From: CAZBLK01 sp964492715
Lineage (GTDB): Bacteria; Bacillota; Clostridia; Lachnospirales; WRBF01
Assembly: GCA_964492715.1 (NCBI GenBank)
Contig: CAZBLK010000016.1
Coordinates: 1-62,811, forward strand
Direction: 5' to 3'
DNA length: 62,811 nucleotides
Position 1 is the stretch's first letter; each line of letters opens with the position of its first letter. The notes beneath the pieces were generated by a model, which searched no databases, was not told the origin of the DNA, and saw nothing but the letters and a program-made list of their open reading frames with translations. The translations under genes and the position numbers were made by a program. Of this stretch, positions 16,548-24,996 are shown in pieces.

Positions 16548-17396
16548 ATGGCAAATAATATTATAGTACCCGAAATTTTTGCAAATGTACTTAATGAAAA
16601 GATGGATGTTAGCCTCAGAGTGGCTAAATTAGCTTATAATGCAACCAGCGAAGTTTCGGAAATACAGCAAGCAGGTTCTACAGTTGTGTTCCCTCAAATA
16701 TCACTTCTAAGTGAGGCAGAGGAAGTTATAAAGGGAACACCAATAACGCCCGAAGAAATTGATATGTATGATACACGTTCCGTTGTGAAACATATTTCCA
16801 AAAGTGCAAGGGTATACGATAAAGACGTAATACAAACTGTGGGAAATTTAGTAGATAGAGTAACAGAGCAGGTGGCTCAAAGTATGGCAAAAAGGCTCGA
16901 TAGTGAGCTAATTAGTGCAATGGATACTGATGCCGTCTACAAAACACCAACTATGGCGGCAGATTCTATTACATATGCAGAATTACAAGATGCTATTGGT
17001 TTGTTCGGTGATGACATTGACTCTCAGACCTATTCAGGACTGGTCGTAAACAGTCGCATTGCTTCAAGTCTAATGACTATGCCTGAATTTATTGGAACAA
17101 ATTACACTTTCCAGAATGGAAATAATAATGGAATTGTAAAAGATGGCGTTATAGGTTATTTATTTGGTTCGATTCCTGTTGTAGTGTCAAATCACAATAC
17201 TTATAATACTGTTAGTAAGAGCTGTAGAAGCTATTTATTGAAAAAGAATTCGCTTGCCTATATTTGGCAGAAGAATATTACTGTAGAAGTTGAGCGTGAA
17301 GCAAAGTTATTTGCAAATTCAATAATTTCCAGTGCTCTTTATGCCACAAAATTATTAAATCCAAAAGGATTAGTTATTATAGGCAAAGATGTCTAA
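16548..17396 (+). CDS. Major capsid protein, HK97 fold
   Basis: 282 residues from ATG 16548; the in-frame TTG at 16530 overlaps the GAGAGG ribosome site. Recognisable Firmicutes phage capsid sequence: NIIVPEIFANVLNEKM, then AGSTVVFPQISLLSEAEEVI, a central DTRSVVKHISKSARVYDKDV, and VVNSRIASSLMTMPEFIG in the A-domain. The C-terminal VEVEREAKLFANSIISSALY is typical of the spine and A-domain end. No N-terminal protease target is evident, in line with the separate scaffold gene upstream. It would form the icosahedral shell. Confidence 0.88.
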   Translation: MANNIIVPEIFANVLNEKMDVSLRVAKLAYNATSEVSEIQQAGSTVVFPQISLLSEAEEVIKGTPITPEEIDMYDTRSVVKHISKSARVYDKDVIQTVGNLVDRVTEQVAQSMAKRLDSELISAMDTDAVYKTPTMAADSITYAELQDAIGLFGDDIDSQTYSGLVVNSRIASSLMTMPEFIGTNYTFQNGNNNGIVKDGVIGYLFGSIPVVVSNHNTYNTVSKSCRSYLLKKNSLAYIWQKNITVEVEREAKLFANSIISSALYATKLLNPKGLVIIGKDV

Positions 17397-17406
17397 ATTA
17401 TTCATA

Positions 17407-17442
17407 AGTGGTAGGGTTTTTATCAACCTTACCACTATTTTT
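17407..17442 (+). terminator. Terminator after the capsid gene
   Basis: AGTGGTAGGGTT (17407-17418) pairs with AACCTTACCACT (17425-17436), then ATTTTTT. It would lower expression of the neck and tail genes relative to capsid. Confidence 0.85.
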
Positions 17443-17472
17443 TAGTAATGGTTTTTTAAGGTGGTGAAAATA

Positions 17473-17757
17473 TTGCTTAATGCTAAAGAACTAAGAGAGT
17501 ATCGAGAATTTAGGGGTTTGTCATTGCGTGATGTTGAATCGTGTTGTAGTGTGACAAATGAACTTATAAATATGATTGAAAATGGTAAAAAAAATTTAAC
17601 TGATTTTAACTATAAGGAAATAGTGGACGGTATTAATAAAGCGTATGCATTAAAAAAGTCAGGTAAACTTGATGAACACAAAAAGTCTATTGCCAACGTT
17701 GGAAAGGAAACTAACGAAAATAAAAATACTGAAAAAACAGTAAAATCAAAAACTTAA
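17473..17757 (+). CDS. XRE-type HTH protein inside the structural cluster
   Basis: 94 residues from TTG 17473, eight bases after AGGTGG. LREYREFRGLSLRDVESCCSV followed by NELINMIENGKKNL is a recognisable Cro/C1-like HTH (about 5-55). The tail is Lys/Asn-rich and probably disordered. A regulator between major capsid and neck genes is unusual for a phage. It could adjust late gene dosage, or be a small connector that happens to resemble an HTH. It follows a strong terminator, so its expression is separate from that of the capsid. Confidence 0.6.
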   Translation: MLNAKELREYREFRGLSLRDVESCCSVTNELINMIENGKKNLTDFNYKEIVDGINKAYALKKSGKLDEHKKSIANVGKETNENKNTEKTVKSKT

Positions 17758-17761
17758 TATT

Positions 17762-18229
17762 ATGGTATTTAATATTGATTTTAGACAGTTAAAACTTAAA
17801 AATGGTAAGACCATACAGCAACAATTAAAAGAAGAAGCCAGAAGATTTAAGGATATTTTGCAAAAGCATATAGACGATTTTTATAATGCCTATACTCCTG
17901 TGTTGTATAACAGAACTTACAATATGAGAAATTCAATTTATGTTGACGATGCGGTTGATGTTGAAATTTCAAATGGTAATTTAAGGATAATAGTCAAATA
18001 TTCTAATGACGTATTTCATAGTTCCTTGTTTGGTGAAGAACAAATTAATACCCTGTATTTGATGGATTCAGGGTACAAGGTTAATAAGGGTTGGCATAAG
18101 GATATTCCCTATTTTGGTTTTCGCTCTGGAAGCGGATTTTTGCAAAAGGCTGTTGATGAATTTAATCGTGATAATTATTTTGGAATTAAGGCGGAGGTTG
18201 TTTATCCCGATTCCTTTACAAATAATTGA
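17762..18229 (+). CDS. HK97 gp10-like neck/tail-completion protein
   Basis: 155 residues; start four bases after the previous gene. LKEEARRFKDILQKHIDDFY followed by YNRTYNMRNSIYVDD and a late HKDIPYFGFRSGSGFLQKAV segment are characteristic of gp10-like proteins, which join the portal complex to the tail tube. Cytoplasmic virion assembly protein. Its presence means the capsid set includes a connector able to accept a tail, whether its own or a helper's. Confidence 0.7.
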   Translation: MVFNIDFRQLKLKNGKTIQQQLKEEARRFKDILQKHIDDFYNAYTPVLYNRTYNMRNSIYVDDAVDVEISNGNLRIIVKYSNDVFHSSLFGEEQINTLYLMDSGYKVNKGWHKDIPYFGFRSGSGFLQKAVDEFNRDNYFGIKAEVVYPDSFTNN

Positions 18230-18235
18230 TTAATT

Positions 18236-18260
18236 TCAGGCTTGCAAAAGTCTGTTTTTT
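18236..18260 (+). terminator. Weak terminator before the tape-measure gene
   Basis: CAGGCTT and AAAGTCTG form an imperfect stem, followed by eight T residues. Confidence 0.55.
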
Positions 18261-18278
18261 TTATTGGAGGGAAAAACA

Positions 18279-19913
18279 TTGAATGACAATAATCTAATTG
18301 TCTTAGGTATTGACTTGTCAACAACTCAAAAGAATTTTGATGTTCAACTACAGCAAATTTGCAAGAACATTTCTAATTCACAGTCTGCAAAAATAGCTTT
18401 ATCTTTGGACACTCAAAAAACAATGGCAAATTTCCAAACACAAATGAACTCTTTAATGCAAAACCTCAAAACCAATTCAAGTGGTAGTTTTGATGGAATT
18501 GCAGACGGAGCCTCAAAAGCTCAAAAACCGTTAGCAGGGTTACAAGAAACTTTGAAACAAACAGGCAACATAGCTAAGTCTGCTGGTGGTGATTTTTCCG
18601 GTAGTTTTGCTTCTTCATTGGCTAATAGCACTGCAAAAATGATGGGTATGTTAGCTATACTTAAAGCTATTCAACTTGCTATCAATAGTGTAAAAGCAAT
18701 GATTGAAAATGTCACCGAATTAGATAAATCGTTGACAGAATTAAACAAAGTACAGGATTTTACCGCAAAAGGTTTGAAAGAATTTACTGATAAAGCCTAT
18801 AATGCGGCTGAAGCTATTGGTAGAACTGGAAAGGAAATTATTGAAGCTACAACAGAATTTAAAAAGGCTGGTTATGCACTAAATGAGAGTTTACAACTTG
18901 CTCAATCTGCTTTAATAATGACTAACATAGGTGACGGAATTAATAACGTAACCGAAGCAAGCTCTGCATTAATTTCAGTTTTGCGTGGCTTTAACATTAA
19001 AGATTCCGATGCTTTAGCAATAGTTGACCGTATAAATGCCGTTTCTAACCAATCACCAATATCATTCGACAACATTACAGACGGGTTAAGGCGTGTCGCT
19101 GGTACTTTGAGCCAAACAGGAACAAGTATTGATGAAACAATAGGACTATTGACTGGTGGATTTGCTCAATTGAGAAATATTGAGCAAGTGTCTAATGGGC
19201 TTGTGTTTATATCTCAAAGACTTAGAGGTATTGGCGAAGACGGCGAAGCAATTGAAGGTTTAGCACCTAAAATTGCAAAAGAGTTTAAAGACATTGCAAA
19301 CATTGACATAGAAAAGCCAAATGGCGAATTGCGTTCTACATATGAAATTCTTGCAGACATGGCAAGGGTATTCCCTACTCTTACAGATAAACAACGTCAA
19401 TATTTAGGTGAGTTAAGTAGTGGAAATCGTCAAGTAAAAGTTTTAAACAGCATTTTGCAGCAATGGCAAGATGTAGACAATGCTATCAATCAATCGAATA
19501 ATAGTTTGGGTTCGGCAACAAAGGAAAACGAAGTTTACAGAAATTCTATTGCTGGAGTTAAGAAAGAGTTAGAAAGTGCTTTTCAAGATTTATCCCAAAC
19601 AGTTATAAACAGTGAGTGGATAAAAGCCCCATTAAAATCTTTAACAGAATTTATTAAGGTATTAACACAATTAGCAGATAACAAATTAGTACAGGCATTA
19701 ATACAAGGAACGTTGATAATGTCAATACCAAAAATGTTTAACGGTATTGCAAATATCGGTTCTTTTGTTAAAGATTATAGTGCTATAGCAAAGATGATTG
19801 TAAGCGGAAATGATGCCGTTACACAATCGACTGCTAAGGTTGGTAAATCGTTCGGTAGACGCTGCAAAAAGCGTTTTAAACTAAATACGCCCACCTATAG
19901 AGAGGCTGCATAG
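18279..19913 (+). pseudogene. Tape-measure protein, N-terminal part only
   Basis: 544 residues from TTG 18279, seven bases after GGAGGG. TP901-type tape-measure features are clear: a long helical N-terminus, ENVTELDKSLTELNKVQDFT, FKKAGYALNESLQLAQSALI, SSALISVLRGFNI, GLRRVAGTLSQTGTSIDETI and FRNSIAGVKKELESAF-like repeats. Full proteins usually exceed 700 residues, with C-terminal membrane-like segments. Here the homology runs to about GKSFG and then turns into unrelated sequence (KRFKLNTPTYREAA) as the frame enters a group I intron core. No downstream exon was found. It is probably non-functional, or the scar of tail-gene loss. Confidence 0.82.
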
Positions 19914-19949
19914 CAACACAATTTATAGGAAGTCTTACGAAAGTAAGAG

Positions 19950-20262
19950 AACAATCCCCAAATTGCTGGGAGGTACTAACGCCTTATTGCCACAATATAT
20001 CCGAAAGGTATATATGACGGAGCGAAAGCAGAAAAAAGTGTAAGGCTTGCATATGCTGAAATAATGTAGTTAATGTGGTGACATATTAATGTGCTAAGTG
20101 CTATTCAAAATGTATAATCAGCAGCCAAGACACGATAGGTTATTACAAAGATAGTTAAATTGGTCACTTAACTAAATAACACTTGTGTAAGGTTCAGAGG
20201 ACAAACGAGGATTAGAGTATAAACCAACTAAAATAAATTATGCTTTTAAGATATGTTCCAAA
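19950..20262 (+). ncRNA. Group I intron catalytic core
   Basis: The four conserved boxes occur in order. P is AAATTGCTGGGA (19960-19971). Q is AATCAGCAGCCAAG (20116-20129), and its CAGCA pairs with TGCTG of P as P4. R is the segment around GGTTCAGAGGAC (about 20185-20204). S is AAGATATGTTCC (20248-20259), with GGAC/GTTC pairing as P7 through one wobble. Further stems follow near 20280-20370. It begins inside or just after the tape-measure frame. Splice sites were not resolved. Confidence 0.8.
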
Positions 20263-20412
20263 CTGTGATTAAATAATTAGGTAGTAGTGTTTTTGAAGTG
20301 AACATTATTACCCATATTTTTATATAAATATTTTTAAATACTATAGCCTTGTTTTATAGTGTTTAAAAATGTCTATATAGACAGAAATATAATTAAAAAG
20401 TGAGGAAACCAC

Positions 20413-21597
20413 ATGAAAAACGTAATTAAAAGAGAAAATGAGAAAGCAACAATAATTTTTATGATTTTGAAAACCCCTCAATTAAAACATAGTATGTCAC
20501 CTGATAATTTCATAAGTCAATGGTATGATCGTTGGCAATATGATTTTGAATCAGACAACGAGGAAACTAAAAATTATTTGTGCGACTTATATAAACATTA
20601 CTTAGAAATATATAAAAATTTAAGTTTTAAAGAAATAAGAGATGTTCGCAAAGGGTTAGTGAAGAATGAAATTGTAACAAATTCATTAAATGATTATGCT
20701 TATGAGAGAGATTACTTAATTCAAAAAGGACATTCTTCAAAATATGGATTGAACGGATTGAACCTGTTAAAGCTAAAAAATAAGAAACTTTCAGGCAAGA
20801 ATAGACCGATACAGGAAAATTTTGAAAGAGTCAATGCTCATGAATTTGAATTGTCTTATTGGGATATTTGCGAATATTTCAACATCTCAAAAGATATTGG
20901 GCAACAATGGATTGATGAACATTTAGCAGAACAGACTATGAGTGTTGCAGTTACCTCAAAAGATATAACAATAAACCGTGCAGAAGAAAAAACGGCTATT
21001 ATTTTCTATCAGATTATCAGAAAAGATGGCAACAAAAAATTAACGCTTAAAAGGTATATTAATGATTGGCGTTCTCATTGGAGTAAAGATTTTCAAATAT
21101 TTAGGAATGAGAACAACTCTTTTAATGATGAAGCCATTACTAATTATTTTACCCAACTATTTAAAAAATACTATGAAAAATGGGGGAAGCTCGACAGAAA
21201 AGCAATGATGGCAATAAGAAGCAAATTTCTAACTGCTGAAATTTTGCCTAAGTCAGTACATACAACCGCCAAAGGACATGGTGTTATAGTAATGAAATAT
21301 AAAGGTGCTTGCATGGGCTACAGCTTAGGCGGTTTTTGCATTAAAGATGAAGATACTAAAAAAGTTGTGGCTGGACAAAACTTTGAATTGACTCTTGATG
21401 ATGTATGTGAATTTTTGGGTATTCGTGTTAATAAAGATGCAGAATACAAATATTTTGCTGAAAAGGGTAAGGGATATTATAACTGGAGGGGAATAAAAGC
21501 AAGGGATAAAGCCAAGAAAAAAGCCGATAGGAAAAAAGGAAATACACCAAATTTAAATAATAAAAAAACTTCAAAACCTAAAAAAGGGGAGGCTTAA
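20413..21597 (+). CDS. Unrecognised protein with two tandem related halves
   Basis: 394 residues; ATG behind GTGAGGAAACC. Two halves share a plan. The first is EKATIIFMILKTP..., then YDRWQYDF and SYWDICEYFNISKDIGQQWI. The second (from about residue 195) is EKTAIIFYQIIRKDG, then NDWRSHWSKDF and TLDDVCEFLGIRVNKD. Each ends in an HTH-like segment; the C-terminus is a basic, Lys-rich tail. DNA binding is likely. It directly follows the group I intron and precedes the terminase gene by two bases. No LAGLIDADG, HNH or GIY-YIG motif is visible, so a standard homing endonuclease is not supported. A packaging recognition factor or an intron-linked protein are possibilities. Confidence 0.55.
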   Translation: MKNVIKRENEKATIIFMILKTPQLKHSMSPDNFISQWYDRWQYDFESDNEETKNYLCDLYKHYLEIYKNLSFKEIRDVRKGLVKNEIVTNSLNDYAYERDYLIQKGHSSKYGLNGLNLLKLKNKKLSGKNRPIQENFERVNAHEFELSYWDICEYFNISKDIGQQWIDEHLAEQTMSVAVTSKDITINRAEEKTAIIFYQIIRKDGNKKLTLKRYINDWRSHWSKDFQIFRNENNSFNDEAITNYFTQLFKKYYEKWGKLDRKAMMAIRSKFLTAEILPKSVHTTAKGHGVIVMKYKGACMGYSLGGFCIKDEDTKKVVAGQNFELTLDDVCEFLGIRVNKDAEYKYFAEKGKGYYNWRGIKARDKAKKKADRKKGNTPNLNNKKTSKPKKGEA

Positions 21598-21599
21598 TA

Positions 21600-22085
21600 A
21601 TGTCGGGATATAAAGACGGTAAACCTGGTGGCGGTGCAAGCGTAAAAAATGAAACAAGCATAGTTAGTAAGTTATATGAAATGACCAATAACAAGGCAAA
21701 AAGCTATTATATCTGTTGGAAATACGCACCTGATGCACTACCAAATAAGAATATTAAAACATTTGAAGAACTAAAAAATACATACAAATATTTTTCAGAC
21801 GGAATAACCGAAGAAACTGCTAAAGGTTGGGAAATTGAAAGTAATGTACAGGCTTGTATTAAGTACGTTTTGAAGCGTACACACCAACATAAGATGATTG
21901 AATTATACAACCTTTATTTTGAAAAGAGCAAAGAGGACACGGCAGCATTTAAAATGTTTTGCCAATTTAGTAATGAATTCTTTGCTACAGAAAAGGAAAG
22001 TGAATTGTTGTCTATCTTAAAAGGCGTTAATTTTTCTGATGATGACGATATTGCCAACGAAGATGAAGAAAAAAAATTTTATTAA
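21600..22085 (+). CDS. Putative terminase small subunit
   Basis: 161 residues; ATG after AGGGGAGGC. The helical core with EETAKGWEIESNVQACIKYV and the C-terminal FSNEFFATEKESELLSILKG, followed by acidic residues, resembles small terminase subunits, which recognise DNA and dock the large subunit through an acidic tail. It lies at the head of the packaging operon (small subunit, three small genes, large terminase, portal). No HTH is obvious at the N-terminus. Assignment depends mainly on order and tail pattern. Confidence 0.5.
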   Translation: MSGYKDGKPGGGASVKNETSIVSKLYEMTNNKAKSYYICWKYAPDALPNKNIKTFEELKNTYKYFSDGITEETAKGWEIESNVQACIKYVLKRTHQHKMIELYNLYFEKSKEDTAAFKMFCQFSNEFFATEKESELLSILKGVNFSDDDDIANEDEEKKFY

Positions 22086-22105
22086 TTATAAAGGAGCTTA
22101 CCTAT

Positions 22106-22375
22106 ATGAATGAAAAATACAATTATTATGATACCACAAGTGAAATAGCCAAAACCACACCTACACCAATACAAGTAGTTCGCTCAATGAGAATTGCTCG
22201 TAAGTTATGCAAAGATTATTTTGCTAATTTATACAGAATTGATAAAGACAAGGATAACCCTGATAGGCGTGTATGGTTTTTCAGACGTTCAGAAGAATTT
22301 GATGCTGCTTTTAAGCAGTATATTGAGGATTCAAAAGTATATTCTACCAATAACATAAAGAACATGGGAGAGTAA
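22106..22375 (+). CDS. DUF5659-like small protein
   Basis: 89 residues; AAAGGAGC before ATG. RSMRIARKLCKDYFANLYRI followed by DRRVWFFRRSEEFDAAFKQY follows the same helix, strand, hairpin, helix pattern as the protein at 9962. Six bases separate it from a second such gene. Unknown function. Co-occurrence with packaging genes suggests a role in particle or terminase assembly. Confidence 0.5.
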   Translation: MNEKYNYYDTTSEIAKTTPTPIQVVRSMRIARKLCKDYFANLYRIDKDKDNPDRRVWFFRRSEEFDAAFKQYIEDSKVYSTNNIKNMGE

Positions 22376-22380
22376 AATAT

Positions 22381-22701
22381 ATGGCTAAAACAGTTATAAC
22401 CATTGAAACAGAGGATAACAGCAAAGGGATTATAAAGACTCCTTTTATAAATGCTGAAACAATTACAACAGAAACCAAATTAAAATCTAAAAAGAAAAGG
22501 GCAAATAGAATTCATCTATGGGTAGATGAAGAAGAGCTATTATATAAAATTGCTGGTGCTGGTTTGCTTAATAAAATACATGGTGTTAATTTTATTGACG
22601 GAAAAAAGATGTATTTCTTTGATAAAGACGATAATGTGAAAGAAATTATTGAAAAGTATTATACTGATAAATATGCCGAAAATAAGGAGAATGTGAATTA
22701 A
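22381..22701 (+). CDS. DUF5659-like small protein, second copy in packaging operon
   Basis: 106 residues; ATG behind GGGAGAG. A basic linker (KLKSKKKRANR) precedes a DUF5659-like unit: IHLWVDEEELLYKIAGAGLL followed by DGKKMYFFDKDDNVKEII. The stop overlaps the start of the next gene (TAATG type), showing coupling. The basic N-terminal segment could contact nucleic acid. Function unknown. Confidence 0.5.
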   Translation: MAKTVITIETEDNSKGIIKTPFINAETITTETKLKSKKKRANRIHLWVDEEELLYKIAGAGLLNKIHGVNFIDGKKMYFFDKDDNVKEIIEKYYTDKYAENKENVN

Positions 22702-23354
22702 TGAAGAATAAGAATGTTGAGGCTGTAAAGCCTGTTTATACAAATAAGTTTACATACAATTACAGAGATGAAGAATTTGAAGTAAATTATAGGGAAAGTC
22801 TACCCTTTAACGAATATGCAAAACTGGTTACAAGCGTTGTCAATCAAGTAATAAACAATGAAACAGGTTATAACCCATTTGTTTATGAAATTGCTTTAGC
22901 ACAGAATTTAATTAGCTTTTACACAGACTGTAAGATTCCTGATGATATTGACGAGTTTTACAGTTTTATTAGTTGTACTGGTATTGTAAGAATACTATCG
23001 TCAAAATTGCCTATACACCAATTTGTAGATGAAGTAGTATACGATTCAGAAGTTGAAAGAATCGGTGAAGTTATTAATAGTATGATTGAATTTAAGCGTT
23101 TACAACTTGCAAATTATTCAAAGTTTGATGAATTGTGCAGTACATTAACTGATATTTTGGTTAAGCTTGATAAAAAATATGGCAAGGCTATCAATCCAAA
23201 GCAGATTAACAATATAATTGAAAAATTGGATAGTATGAAGATGACGGAACAAGGCTTTATTAACGCCATAATTGATAAAATACCAAAAGAAAATAAACCA
23301 GATATTAAGATTGTTGGCACAGATGAAGCTAAGAACACAGAGGAACAAATTTAA
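22701..23354 (+). CDS. Hypothetical protein of the packaging operon
   Basis: 217 residues; ATG overlapping the previous stop, with AAGGAGA upstream. Helical throughout. The N-terminal YRDEEFEVNYRESLPFNEYAK and central hydrophobic segments resemble phage tail-assembly chaperones or tail accessory proteins of the size often placed before a tape measure, but no motif is decisive. It is the last gene before a terminator and the large terminase. Predicted soluble. Confidence 0.5.
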   Translation: MKNKNVEAVKPVYTNKFTYNYRDEEFEVNYRESLPFNEYAKLVTSVVNQVINNETGYNPFVYEIALAQNLISFYTDCKIPDDIDEFYSFISCTGIVRILSSKLPIHQFVDEVVYDSEVERIGEVINSMIEFKRLQLANYSKFDELCSTLTDILVKLDKKYGKAINPKQINNIIEKLDSMKMTEQGFINAIIDKIPKENKPDIKIVGTDEAKNTEEQI

Positions 23355-23369
23355 TATACATGATTTTAT

Positions 23370-23402
23370 GGGGTACTCCTTATTTTAGGGCGTACCCCTT
23401 TT
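23370..23402 (+). terminator. Terminator before the large terminase gene
   Basis: GGGGTAC (23370-23376) pairs with GTACCCC (23392-23398), followed by TTTT. Confidence 0.7.
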
Positions 23403-23439
23403 GTATGCCAAATGTCATTTTCGGGAGGTGAAAATTTTA

Positions 23440-24984
23440 TTGACAATAGAAATGAAGCTTAAAAAAATAATGTCAGACCCAATTCTTTGGATTGAAACTT
23501 TTTGTAAAATACCAAATAAAGAAGGGAAAATAGTTCCTTTCAAATTATTTGAACAACAAAAATATTTAATGAAAAATAGAGAAAGATTCTTGATAGTTTG
23601 TAAGGGAAGGCAGCAAGGGCTTAGCGTATTGGCGGCGGCGTACAGCGTTTATATAGCTTCAACTAACCCAAATGTTACATGCTTATTAATGAGCTACAAA
23701 TGGGATTCGGCAAAAATAATTTTTGATAAGCTCAAATGTATTTACTATAATATTCCAGAATCTGTAAAGATACCATTAAAATCTGATAATAAGCATGAAT
23801 TATCCTTTACTAATGGCTCAAAAATAGTTATATGTACTTGTAGTAGCACCGATAGTGCAAGAGGTGCAACTGTAGCATTTGCACATTTAAGCGAATATTC
23901 GCTGTATAATGAATATGCAGAAAAGCAATTAGTGGCTATTCAAAATTCGTTATCTCCAAATTCGCCATTATGGATAGAAAGTACCCCTAATGGCACATCT
24001 AACCATTATTATGAACTATATTCAGCGGCTGAAAGAGGTGAAAATTTATTTAAACCGTTTTTCTTTCCGTGGTATTCAGCAAAAGAACAATTTGCAAATG
24101 AGTATAAGGAATTTTCAGATGTCTATATTAATAGGCACGGTTCATTACCAAGCGTTGATGAGCTAAACGAAACTGAATTATCACTATACAATAGAGGGGT
24201 AACGATTGAGCAATTAGTTTGGCGTAGGCTCAAAATTGGAAACTCCAGCGAACAGGCATTTAATAGTGATTATCCTTCTGATTCAGCTATTGCATTTGCT
24301 ACAACTGGAAGTAATGTATTTAACCCAGAGCTAATTTTTAATAGGCTAAATAATATTCATGAAGTAAAACCTTTGCCCTTGCCTAATAATTTGCCAGTTA
24401 GTTTAAAACAATGGTATAACAGGGGGCTAACAATATATGAACTACCTAAACATAATACTAAATACTATGCAGGGATAGACACCGCAGAGGGTTTGGGCGG
24501 CAATAGAGATTACTCTGTAATAGAAATTTTTGATGAAGAATGTAGGCAAGTAGCCGAATTTGCAAGCAACAAAATAAAACCTTATGATTTTGCAGAGATA
24601 GTAAATGATTTAGGTACATATTTTCAAAAACCCTTACTGGTCATTGAAAAAGCAAATGCAGGGCATGTTATAGTTGATAAATTAAAGCATGATTTTAAAT
24701 ACACCAATTTATACAAATATAAAGAATATGATGCAAGGGGACAATCAGTTAAAAGAGTTGGATTTGTTACTGATGCACGTTCACGTCCTTTAATGATTAA
24801 TAATTTTTGTGAGCTATTTGAAACAAATAGAGTCTTAATTAATTCCAAAGAATTACTAAAAGAAATGCAAGTATTTACATTTATAGGTGGTAAAATGAAT
24901 GCCCCTAAAAATGCACACGATGATAGAATTTTATCAGCTTGTATGAGCTTATACGGCTTGAAAAGTGGCGTAAACTATATATAA
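23440..24984 (+). CDS. Phage terminase large subunit
   Basis: 514 residues from TTG 23440, nine bases after GGGAGGTG. The ATPase half has an atypical Walker A (CKGRQQGLSVLAAA), an adenine/coupling region (STDSARGATVAFAHLSEYS, where the Walker B acidic residue is in HLSEY) and WIESTPNGTSNHYY (motif III). The nuclease half has GIDTAEGLGGNRDYSVIEI (metal Asp), LLVIEKANAGH and NAHDDRILSACM. It cuts and pumps DNA into the procapsid with the portal encoded next. All key motifs are intact, which argues against simple decay of the element. Confidence 0.9.
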   Translation: MTIEMKLKKIMSDPILWIETFCKIPNKEGKIVPFKLFEQQKYLMKNRERFLIVCKGRQQGLSVLAAAYSVYIASTNPNVTCLLMSYKWDSAKIIFDKLKCIYYNIPESVKIPLKSDNKHELSFTNGSKIVICTCSSTDSARGATVAFAHLSEYSLYNEYAEKQLVAIQNSLSPNSPLWIESTPNGTSNHYYELYSAAERGENLFKPFFFPWYSAKEQFANEYKEFSDVYINRHGSLPSVDELNETELSLYNRGVTIEQLVWRRLKIGNSSEQAFNSDYPSDSAIAFATTGSNVFNPELIFNRLNNIHEVKPLPLPNNLPVSLKQWYNRGLTIYELPKHNTKYYAGIDTAEGLGGNRDYSVIEIFDEECRQVAEFASNKIKPYDFAEIVNDLGTYFQKPLLVIEKANAGHVIVDKLKHDFKYTNLYKYKEYDARGQSVKRVGFVTDARSRPLMINNFCELFETNRVLINSKELLKEMQVFTFIGGKMNAPKNAHDDRILSACMSLYGLKSGVNYI

Positions 24985-24996
24985 CGGAGGTATATA

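Noticed and set aside
19850..21597. IStron (group I intron fused to an IS605-type element)
   Set aside because: The gene after the intron shows no TnpA or TnpB motifs.
20413..21597. Intron-encoded homing endonuclease
   Set aside because: No LAGLIDADG, HNH, GIY-YIG or PD-(D/E)xK pattern could be seen in the protein.
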